From JBBRCE01 sp038205115 (GTDB lineage Bacteria; Planctomycetota; Planctomycetia; Pirellulales; JBBRCE01): a stretch of 8,439 bases of DNA. The notes under the pieces were generated by a model. It was not told where the DNA came from. It ran no database searches and worked only from the letters and a program-made list of their open reading frames with translations. Shown here piece after piece: positions 1 through 6,007 of this stretch. Numbering within the stretch: the stretch's first letter is position 1; each line of letters starts with the position of its first letter. The position numbers were made by a program, and so were the translations under genes. Where the stretch lies: positions 1 to 8,439 of the forward strand of contig JBBRCE010000097.1 in NCBI GenBank assembly GCA_038205115.1. Reading direction: 5' to 3'.

Positions 1-192
1 GTCTTGCGCCAATTGGTGAATCATGGCCAGGCCGCCGCAGGCGGTGCCGCTGCCGCGCCCGGCCAGATCGAAATGCAGGTTCGCGCCGCGTAACATCGGC
101 TGCATCCGGTCGTCGGGAAAGTTGTCGCGATCGAGCCGGGCCTCGACGCGACTCTTGCGATCCGCCATCCGCCGCTTGATAATTGCATTCAC
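1..192 (-). CDS. IS1380-like transposase, N-terminal part (runs off left edge)
   Basis: A minus-strand reading frame of 64 codons is open to the window edge. It begins at a GTG (192-190) preceded by a perfect AAGGAGG Shine-Dalgarno (206-200) at 7 nt spacing. The peptide starts VNAIIKRRMADRKSRVEARL and continues with a DNFPDD stretch, a hydrophobic LHFDLAGRG segment and GGLAMIHQLAQD. From memory of the family, this pattern (basic start, then a Gly-rich GG-x-x-x-IHQL segment) matches the beginning of IS1380-family DDE transposases ('DDE domain group 1'). The catalytic Asp/Glu residues lie outside the window, so intactness cannot be judged. The strong ribosome binding site and undisturbed frame suggest a complete 5' end. 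An ATG at 186-184, three codons in, is an alternative start. The right-hand terminal inverted repeat of the element was not identified, so its boundary, somewhere in 207-321, is unknown. Family assignment is moderately sure; a related DDE family is possible. Confidence 0.7.
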   Translation of the reverse strand, partial: MNAIIKRRMADRKSRVEARLDRDNFPDDRMQPMLRGANLHFDLAGRGSGTACGGLAMIHQLAQD

Positions 193-269
193 TCGAAATC
201 CTCCTTGAGTTGCGGAACATAGTCTTTCAACAACCATGTAACCCCGCAAATCACCGGCGGATTTCGAGT
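191..269 (-). promoter_or_regulatory. Possible foldback (RBS-sequestering) hairpin in transposase leader
   Basis: The plus-strand sequences ACTCGAAATCC (191-201) and GGATTTCGAGT (259-269) are perfect 11-bp inverted repeats separated by 57 bases. In a minus-strand transcript starting to the right of 269, the upstream arm would pair with bases that include the GG of the AAGGAGG ribosome binding site and the first two bases of the GTG start codon. A transcript starting inside the 57-base spacer would lack the upstream arm and be freely translated. IS10 and IS50 are known to block translation of read-through transcripts in this way. That this element does the same is inference. No promoter inside the spacer could be assigned with confidence. 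Confidence 0.4.
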
Positions 270-321
270 TTTTTTACGCAACCTCAAAAAGTACCAAACG
301 GATATGCTTGGTTAAGGGCTA

Positions 322-1263
322 GTGGACATCAGACAATGCACGGGTGTTAAGTATTTGGAACTTCGTGATCCAGATTTGACCGAATGTATGATTTCTAACG
401 ATGGCCTTCGGCATGTAACCGCATTGTCCAAACTGCGAGAGTTGAGGATTCTAAGTTGTAAAGGAATCGATGACCAATCCATGGAAATATTTGGTCGATT
501 GGAGGGATTGGAGGTTCTGCGAATCGGCAACTCATTCGGGAACCGCCGAATCACTGATAACGGAATTAACAATATCAGACAACTGCGGCACCTAGCGGTG
601 ATCGACTTATCAGGTGCGCCGGTTCAATTTAATAACCTTTTCGATATCATTTCGTCGAGCAACATTCAAAGTGTCTCCCTTTCTGACACGCGCGTGTCTC
701 AAGGGTCGTTTTCTGGCTTAGCTAAAATGGCAAACCTTCGTGCGTTAGATTTGAGTCGAAATCGACTCAATGAGGACCATTTTATTTGGATTGCAAACCA
801 ACCGAAACTCGTTTCTCTTAATCTGGACGAGGTTGGCGCAAAGGACAATGTGCTGAAGCATTTGGCCAATTTACCTAATTTGGAATGCCTATCAATCAGA
901 TACAACGATCTTACCGATAAGGCAGGAGCAATTATTGCCGGAATGAGGAATTTGAGATCCCTGGCTATTGACGGCAATGACATTTTGGACGAAGGAATCG
1001 TTCAAATCGGATTGGCGCCAAATCTCACGGAACTCGTCCTCGGTAACACCGTCACCGGTCGTGGTCTGTCTGCAATTGCTTACCCGAATCGGATTATTAG
1101 GCTCACATTGTACGGCAATAAGAACATCTCTGATGAAGATATAGATTGTTTAAGTCGATTCAGCTCGCTGAAATGGCTCAATATTCGTAACACGAGTATC
1201 ACCCCGAGTGGCGTGAAAAAGTTGGACGGAATGTTAACACATGCGCACTCGATCTCGTACTAA
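322..1263 (+). CDS. Leucine-rich-repeat protein, possibly 5'-truncated
   Basis: This 313-residue protein is LRR almost from its first residue. About twelve repeats of 23-28 residues follow the pattern xLxxLxLxxxxIxDxGhxxLxxh, for example NLRALDLSRNRLNEDHF and SLKWLNIRNTSITPSGV near the C-terminus. No enzymatic or membrane segment is visible, so the likely role is protein binding; partner and location are unknown. There is no signal peptide and no N-terminal cap, and the first LRR strand (VKYLEL) begins at residue 9. An in-frame TAA at 313-315 closes the frame upstream. The GTG at 322 has only a weak AAGGG at 3 nt spacing; an internal ATG at 388 is the next candidate. The gene lies just beyond the 5' side of the transposase and is visibly AT-richer than its neighbours. 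It may therefore be a remnant whose N-terminal part was cut off by the insertion element, or a recently acquired gene. LRR identity is sure; start and functionality are not. Confidence 0.65.
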   Translation: MDIRQCTGVKYLELRDPDLTECMISNDGLRHVTALSKLRELRILSCKGIDDQSMEIFGRLEGLEVLRIGNSFGNRRITDNGINNIRQLRHLAVIDLSGAPVQFNNLFDIISSSNIQSVSLSDTRVSQGSFSGLAKMANLRALDLSRNRLNEDHFIWIANQPKLVSLNLDEVGAKDNVLKHLANLPNLECLSIRYNDLTDKAGAIIAGMRNLRSLAIDGNDILDEGIVQIGLAPNLTELVLGNTVTGRGLSAIAYPNRIIRLTLYGNKNISDEDIDCLSRFSSLKWLNIRNTSITPSGVKKLDGMLTHAHSISY

Positions 1264-1321
1264 GGAACGACCGGTTTGCCTGTAGATATATATAGTGCGA
1301 GTCGAGAGATAATTTACTAGA

Positions 1322-2131
1322 TTGGTCATATGGCCTGTTGCGTTTGTAGGAACCTTTGGCGCGATCAAGTACTGCTTGAAAATCGAAGGCAACTGGCGAC
1401 AAATCGTGCCCTACTTTGCCACCGCCTTGCAGCGCCATCGCAGCCCGCCAGGCACCGCAAAACTCGCAAGTGCAGTGTCCAATACCGCTTCCGCCAACCC
1501 CACCCGCTGGTTTCAATTTAGCTTGCGCACGCTGCTAATCGCGACCACGTTGGCTGGCTGCGCGGCGGGTTGGATGGCCGGTAAGTTGCAAACCGCCAGG
1601 CACCAGCAGCAGGCGGCCGAGGCAATCGTCAAGTTGGGCGGCGAGGTGATCTACGCTTATCAGTTAGACGCTAATGGCGAAGAAATCATTCCTTGCACGC
1701 CGCCGGGTCCGCAGTGGTTGCGGAACATCGACGCTTGTGGGCTGCTCGACGAAGTGGCCGAAATTCGCATTGAAACCGACGAGCAACTGAGTCAAATCAA
1801 AAATCTGCCACGATTAAGAACCGTGCGGATCGCCTGCTCGGAGCGGATTTCCGACGCAGGGTTGAAGCACTTGCCCGAGGCGCCGCAGCTTCAACAGTTA
1901 GAATTTGGCCGGCATAGGCACGTGACCAGCGCAGGGCTGGCGAATCTGAAGTCGCTACCCGAACTTCAAACTCTCGACGTTACTTATTTAACTGTCGGAG
2001 ATGCGGATTTGAAAAACATCCAAGGGCTCAAACGTTTGCGCGAGCTACGATTTATCGCAGCACAGGCCTCCGCCGCCGCTTTATCCGAATTCAGACATGC
2101 GCTGCCGGGCTGCAAGATCGAAGGCCCATAA
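1322..2131 (+). CDS. Single-pass membrane protein with C-terminal leucine-rich repeats
   Basis: The 269-residue product has a hydrophobic segment at about residues 67-87 (FSLRTLLIATTLAGCAAGW) directly after RWFQ. This matches the start of many planctomycete proteins that carry an N-terminal membrane anchor followed by a short domain and LRRs. Residues 88-145 include a KLGGEVIYAYQLDANGE stretch also typical of that group. Residues 146-262 hold about four LRRs (RLRTVRIACSERISDAGLKHL and following), ending in ALPGCKIEGP, a usual last repeat for these proteins. The repeats probably lie outside the cytoplasmic membrane; function is unknown. The start is uncertain. The frame opens at 1313, the first usable codon is TTG 1322, and there is no convincing ribosome binding site. 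Relatives usually begin near RRWFQFSLRTLL, so the first 60 residues may be untranslated, and a GTG at 1475 is a plausible start. The gene converges with the phosphatase gene, the two stop codons being 21 bases apart. Confidence 0.65.
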   Translation: MVIWPVAFVGTFGAIKYCLKIEGNWRQIVPYFATALQRHRSPPGTAKLASAVSNTASANPTRWFQFSLRTLLIATTLAGCAAGWMAGKLQTARHQQQAAEAIVKLGGEVIYAYQLDANGEEIIPCTPPGPQWLRNIDACGLLDEVAEIRIETDEQLSQIKNLPRLRTVRIACSERISDAGLKHLPEAPQLQQLEFGRHRHVTSAGLANLKSLPELQTLDVTYLTVGDADLKNIQGLKRLRELRFIAAQASAAALSEFRHALPGCKIEGP

Positions 2132-2152
2132 ACGCTGTATTCGAGTATTACT

Positions 2153-2995
2153 TCAGGCGACCGAAAGCACCGGAACATCGCAGCGCGTTTCGGACCAGGG
2201 CGATTGCCAATCGTGGTCTTGCAGCAGCGTGGCGTAATCGGCCAGCGACTTGAACACCAACTCCGGCTGGTACGAGTAGCGGGCCAGGTCTTCTCGCCGC
2301 GTGCCACCGCTGAGCACAAGCACCGTGTGCAGGCCGAGCTGCACGCCGCCGAGGATGTCGGTTTCCATGGTGTCGCCAATCATGGCGGTTTCGTCGGTCG
2401 AAAGGCCGAGTTCCTTGCGTGCTGCCCGCATCATGATTGGGCTGGGCTTGCCGACGCTGAACGCCTTGACGCCGGTTGCCGCTTCTAGCATGGCCACCAT
2501 CGCGCCGCAGCCTGGCCGCAGTCCGTTGGCGGTGGGGCAGTTCGGATCCATGTTGGTGGCAATCAGCCGTGCGCCGCCGCAGATCATTCGCACGGCCGCC
2601 TCGACCAATTCCAGGTTGAACGTCCGGCCTTCGCCGACCACAACAAAGTCCGGATCGTGATCGACCACGGCGTAACCGTTGAGATGCAGTGCGGTGAGCA
2701 GCCCGCCTTCGCCAATGACAAACGCGGTGCCGTTTGGCTTTTGGCTGGCCAAATAGCGAGCGGTAGCCATGGCGCAAGTAAAGATGTGTTCCTCGTCCAC
2801 GTCCAAGCCCATGCGATGCAGCTTAGCCACCAGATCGCGGCGCGTTCGCTGGCTGTTGTTGGTTAGGAAGCGAAAAGGAATTTCCCGTTTTCGCAACTGT
2901 CGAATGAATTCGTCCGCGCCTGGGATCAGCTCTGAGCCTCGGTAGAGCACGCCGTCCATGTCGATCAAATATCCATGCTTTCGCATCGCAATCAC
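2153..2995 (-). CDS. HAD-superfamily phosphatase, NagD-like (subfamily IIA)
   Basis: This 280-residue protein contains all four HAD motifs. Motif I is DMDGVLYRG (residues 12-20), with the nucleophile D12 and the acid/base D14. Motif II is LTNNS (44-48, T45). Motif III is the lysine of GKPSP (K183). Motif IV is GDTMETDI (207-214, D208 and D213). An ATNMDPNCPT segment (146-155) lies in the C2-type cap, as in NagD and p-nitrophenyl-phosphatase relatives. The protein should be a soluble Mg2+-dependent phosphatase acting on small phosphate esters such as nucleotides or sugar phosphates; the true substrate cannot be read from sequence. The start taken is GTG 2995, with AGAAGG 5 nt upstream; an in-frame ATG at 2986 is equally possible and gives MRKHGYLIDMDG. 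The last 20 or so residues are a tail beyond the usual fold. Family assignment is very secure. Confidence 0.93.
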   Translation of the reverse strand: MIAMRKHGYLIDMDGVLYRGSELIPGADEFIRQLRKREIPFRFLTNNSQRTRRDLVAKLHRMGLDVDEEHIFTCAMATARYLASQKPNGTAFVIGEGGLLTALHLNGYAVVDHDPDFVVVGEGRTFNLELVEAAVRMICGGARLIATNMDPNCPTANGLRPGCGAMVAMLEAATGVKAFSVGKPSPIMMRAARKELGLSTDETAMIGDTMETDILGGVQLGLHTVLVLSGGTRREDLARYSYQPELVFKSLADYATLLQDHDWQSPWSETRCDVPVLSVA

Positions 2996-3334
2996 TCGTC
3001 CCTTCTCAAATCAACCGGAACTGGAAACTGACAAAGATCAACGCCGCTCAAGGGCGACGCCGGAAGGGCGAAAACCTACTTTGCAGTCCGCGTGCCGTGC
3101 CAAATTGCTAGCGGCAGATCAAAACGCGTCAACCGCTGAGCCCGACAGAACTTGAGAGCGGTGGTTACTAGGTTAGCGAATAAAAAGCTAGACGCCGCTG
3201 CGTAGTCCTTAGGCAGCGGTTGCCTGAAATACAGGGAAAGACCGGAAAAAACGCGATATTTCCTAGCGCAATGCGAATTCGCCTCGGGGCCGAGTCGCCG
3301 TGGGGCGCTTCACGCAATCGCAACTTTTTGATTG
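2996..3334. other. Intergenic stretch between phosphatase and transporter genes
   Basis: This 339-base gap lies upstream of the minus-strand phosphatase and downstream of the minus-strand transporter. It must hold the phosphatase promoter unless the two genes are cotranscribed, but no clear -35/-10 pair was recognised. Apart from a stem-loop at 3182-3220, no RNA gene or repeat was recognised. The short ORFs overlapping it have no protein-like features. Confidence 0.5.
3182..3220 (-). terminator. Possible intrinsic terminator of the POT transporter gene
   Basis: CCGCTGC (3195-3201) and GCAGCGG (3213-3219) form a perfect 7-bp GC-rich stem with an 11-nt loop, extendable by a G-U pair (3194/3220). 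Read on the minus strand, the stem is followed after 8 nt by five T residues (3186-3182). It lies about 115 bases past the transporter stop codon. The long gap between stem and T-run makes this only a moderate candidate. Confidence 0.35.
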
Positions 3335-5824
3335 CTAATGCTCGACTTGGTCGCGGGCCTGGCGGTCGTACTGCCGGCCCACGAAGTAAAACGCCACCGT
3401 TGTGACGGCTGAGATTAGCATCGTCAGAGCAAAAAATTGGCCTGGCGCTAATGGCCCACGATCCGCCGGTTTGTTTGCCAGCGAGCCGCCGTAGAGCAGC
3501 GACAGCCATGAGTTAATGAAATTACCAATGGTGTTCGTACAAAGGAAACAGGCGGTCACAAAGCTCTTCATGTTTGCCGGTGCCAAGGCATACGCCAACT
3601 CCAAACCCGTACCATAAACCAATACCTCGCCCACGGTGAGTACGAAATAAGCCAGAATGAGCCACCAAATTGAGACGCGGGGGTGCGTGAACGAAAGGTT
3701 AAGGGTTTGGAGGTTGGCGAGCGCCTTCAACGCGGAGATGCCGCGGTTACTGACTTGTGTGCCGCTGAGGTCGAGCGTTTCCAAGTTAATGATGGCCGCG
3801 ACGTCCGGTAGTTCGCTATCCCCGAGTTGCGTTTGCGAGAGATTGAGCGAGGTCAACCGCGTCATGGGCACGAGTTGCTTTAAATCTCGACTGTCGACGA
3901 GCGTGCCGCTGAGGTCCAGTTTCGTGACTGACTCCGACTCACTGAGCGCATGGAGGCCGGCGGTAGTCAACTTCGCTTCGGCCAGATTGAGTGATTCAAG
4001 TTTTTTCATACCTGCGATCGACTTGAAGTCGTTTTGGGAAATCTCCAACTGAGCGAGCGATAATGTTTGTAGGTTGGTCAGCAACGCCAGCTGATCGAAC
4101 GCGCCCTGCTTAATTTGAATTCCATCCAATGAGAGACTGGTCAGATTCGTCAGTTTCTCAAGTTCAGGCAGACTTTTGGCGGTGATTTTCGTGCCGCTCA
4201 GGTCGAGCGATTCCAGTTGCACAAGTTTTGTGATCGCCGCAAAGTCTTCGTCGGAAACGGCCAGACCGCTTAAACTCAGGGATTGCAATTTGCTCATCGA
4301 TGCGAGTTCACCGACGGCTGTTGCTGTGATGTCGTCGCCGCCGAGCTTAAGAACCTGCAGATCGCCGAACGCCTTGAGAACGGACAATCCTGCATCGCTA
4401 ATCTTCGTGTTGCTCAGATCCAACGTTTGCAATTGCGTAAGACCGGAAAGCTTCTTCAAACCCAGATCGCTGATCGATGTGTGTGACAGGTTCAGGTTGG
4501 TCAGTTGCTTCAGGCCCTTCAGAGCATCGAGGTCCGCCTCATCGATTTCGGACGAACTGAGATCGAGCGTTGTCAGGTCCGTGTTAGTGGCGATCTTTTT
4601 CAGATCATCGGCCGTGTATTTTTTTTGTTTCGGCGACTTGTCAACTTTTTGGGACGGTGCGCCGATGTTTGGCGTCCGCAGTGCAATATCGACATTGGGT
4701 AACGTTTTTTCGATTTCCTCGACTCCGCTGGTCGTTACCGCGGTGTGCGACAAGTCGAGTTGCTTGAGTCGTTGCAGAGTTCCCAGTTCGGCGACTCCCG
4801 CATCGCTGATTTCGCTATGTTCGGTCAGAAAGCCCGCCAACGAGATGATGCCTACCGCAGCGGTCGTGGCCACAAAACCCAACAGCATTTTGATCATCGG
4901 CGTGAATTGCTTGGCAAGTGGATCTAGCCAATTAAAGAGCAGACGAAAAAACGGAATCAGCATGAGTACGAATGCCGCGTTCAGAAACTGGATGAGGTCG
5001 GGCGGAATCTTCCATTGCACGATCGGCACCACGCAACGCACGTAGTCGCGAGAAAAGAACACCCACAGACTATCGTTTTGTTCGTACGCGACCCAGAAAA
5101 AGACCATCAGGCCGAAGAGTCGAAAGGTTCCGGCCAGCGCGGCGCGGCGCTGTTGCTTTTCCTCCGGCGTGACCTGTCGCTTTTGAATCACGTCGACCGC
5201 GTAGAAGGGTTTGCCGAGCGCAAAAATGGCCAGCGAGCCCACCATCAGCCACGCCGGAAATTGAAAAGCTGGCGCATATCCCCATTCGTCGCGTAACAGT
5301 GGCATGGCGATTTGCGAAATCAATGCGCCAATGTTGATCGAAAAGTAAAACCACAAAAAGGCCGCGGTCCGCAGCGCCGGCTGGTTGGGTCGCTGCTGAT
5401 CGTACGTCAAACCCATCAGCGAAGAAATGTTGGGTTTGATCACGCCGCTTCCGCAGGCGAGCAGCACCAGCGCGATAAATAAGCAGACCGGCGTTGGCAC
5501 GCCCAAGATAAAATGGCCAAGCACGTAAGGGACTGAGAAGCCCACGATCGTCCAATATTTGCCGAAATAGCGATCAGCTAGATAACCGCCGACCAGCGGC
5601 AAAAAGTAGACCGCCATTTTGAACCAAAAGTAGATCGTGCCGCCTTTCGTATCCGAAAAATGCAGCGCCATTGTTAGGTATAGCGGCAGAATCGCCCGCA
5701 TGCCGTAGAAGGAACTGCGTTCGGCGAATTCTCCCCAAAAGAAGAACCAAAATCCGCGAGGATGGCCGGTCGGGGGCGCTATCGTTCGGTTTGGCTGCGA
5801 AGCTTCGCCTTGCGGAGAATTCAT
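3335..5824 (-). CDS. POT/PTR-family proton-dependent oligopeptide transporter with LRR domain inserted between TM9 and TM10
   Basis: The 829-residue product is a split POT-family transporter that imports di-/tripeptides with protons. Residues 1-333 carry TM1-TM9. They include the family's ExxER motif (E32, E35, R36, then FYG), the GGYLADRYFG loop between TM2 and TM3 (79-88), the TM4 lysine in GVIKPNISSLMG (K130) and the TM7 glutamate in FWVAYEQ (E248). Residues 719-829 carry TM10-TM12, with LTVGEVLVYGTGLELAYALAP and MKSFVTACF, as in normal POTs. Between them, residues about 335-715 are LRRs, placed by the positive-inside pattern in the periplasm. The TM6-TM7 loop is only about 30 residues, so the two extra helices of typical bacterial POTs appear absent, giving a 12-TM design. 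All proton/peptide-site residues checked are present, so transport activity is likely. The start chosen is ATG 5824 (MNSPQGEA), with AGG 9 nt upstream. The frame extends to 5938, but those 38 extra residues are Arg/Pro/Ser-rich and not family-like. The sulfatase gene is divergent. Confidence 0.9.
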   Translation of the reverse strand: MNSPQGEASQPNRTIAPPTGHPRGFWFFFWGEFAERSSFYGMRAILPLYLTMALHFSDTKGGTIYFWFKMAVYFLPLVGGYLADRYFGKYWTIVGFSVPYVLGHFILGVPTPVCLFIALVLLACGSGVIKPNISSLMGLTYDQQRPNQPALRTAAFLWFYFSINIGALISQIAMPLLRDEWGYAPAFQFPAWLMVGSLAIFALGKPFYAVDVIQKRQVTPEEKQQRRAALAGTFRLFGLMVFFWVAYEQNDSLWVFFSRDYVRCVVPIVQWKIPPDLIQFLNAAFVLMLIPFFRLLFNWLDPLAKQFTPMIKMLLGFVATTAAVGIISLAGFLTEHSEISDAGVAELGTLQRLKQLDLSHTAVTTSGVEEIEKTLPNVDIALRTPNIGAPSQKVDKSPKQKKYTADDLKKIATNTDLTTLDLSSSEIDEADLDALKGLKQLTNLNLSHTSISDLGLKKLSGLTQLQTLDLSNTKISDAGLSVLKAFGDLQVLKLGGDDITATAVGELASMSKLQSLSLSGLAVSDEDFAAITKLVQLESLDLSGTKITAKSLPELEKLTNLTSLSLDGIQIKQGAFDQLALLTNLQTLSLAQLEISQNDFKSIAGMKKLESLNLAEAKLTTAGLHALSESESVTKLDLSGTLVDSRDLKQLVPMTRLTSLNLSQTQLGDSELPDVAAIINLETLDLSGTQVSNRGISALKALANLQTLNLSFTHPRVSIWWLILAYFVLTVGEVLVYGTGLELAYALAPANMKSFVTACFLCTNTIGNFINSWLSLLYGGSLANKPADRGPLAPGQFFALTMLISAVTTVAFYFVGRQYDRQARDQVEH
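3680..4822 (-). repeat. LRR-encoding insert with 72-bp periodicity
   Basis: This part of the transporter gene encodes the inserted LRR region. A first short module (about residues 336-382) ends in KTLPNVDIAL, like the terminal repeat of planctomycete LRR proteins. A lysine-rich linker follows (about 384-412, with KVDKSPKQKK). Then come twelve consecutive repeats of exactly 24 residues (residues 416-703, DNA 3716-4579) and a half repeat (NLQTLNLSFT). The consensus is xLxxLxLSxTxISDxxLxxLxxL. At DNA level, copies of GTGCCGCT start at 3759, 3903 and 4191, spaced by 144 and 288 bases, which are multiples of 72. Confidence 0.85.
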
Positions 5825-6007
5825 GCTCGGGGACCTGTCAGTCGGCGATGGAAAACCAGGATTGCGCAAACGATGTGGCCCAGAATAGCTTGCCGGCCGC
5901 CAAGTTTCCATGCGCTTCGTCCGACTTCCACGTGGCAAATGGCCGGCGGCAGACTTATGATGAACGCGCCGCGTCCGCCCGATTGTTTCCTTCTGCGAGT
6001 GCCCACC

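Noticed and set aside
751..770. Inverted repeat TTGAGTCGA-AA-TCGACTCAA in the LRR gene
   Set aside because: Nine-base arms are expected about once by chance in a window of this size, and the sequence is explained by the LSRNRL codons.
1264..1321. TATATATA stretch as a promoter for the second LRR gene
   Set aside because: No -35 hexamer at suitable spacing and no ribosome binding site at the TTG start, so it is only an AT-rich spacer as far as can be seen.
4176..5045. Long plus-strand ORF (289 codons) opposite the transporter's LRR insert and TM7-TM9
   Set aside because: It is Ser/Arg/Cys-rich with no recognisable domain and lies opposite a strongly supported gene; the periodic LRR codons keep the opposite frame free of stops.
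5928..5935. CCACGTGG palindrome in the divergent promoter region
   Set aside because: An eight-base palindrome is too common to call an operator without a second copy or conservation.
5825..5938. 38-residue N-terminal extension of the transporter
   Set aside because: The extension is Arg/Pro/Ser-rich and precedes the natural POT start; ATG 5824 gives a normal short cytoplasmic N-terminus before TM1.
5762..6007. 82-residue N-terminal extension of the sulfatase ORF
   Set aside because: It would bury the signal peptide and overlaps the start of the divergent transporter gene.
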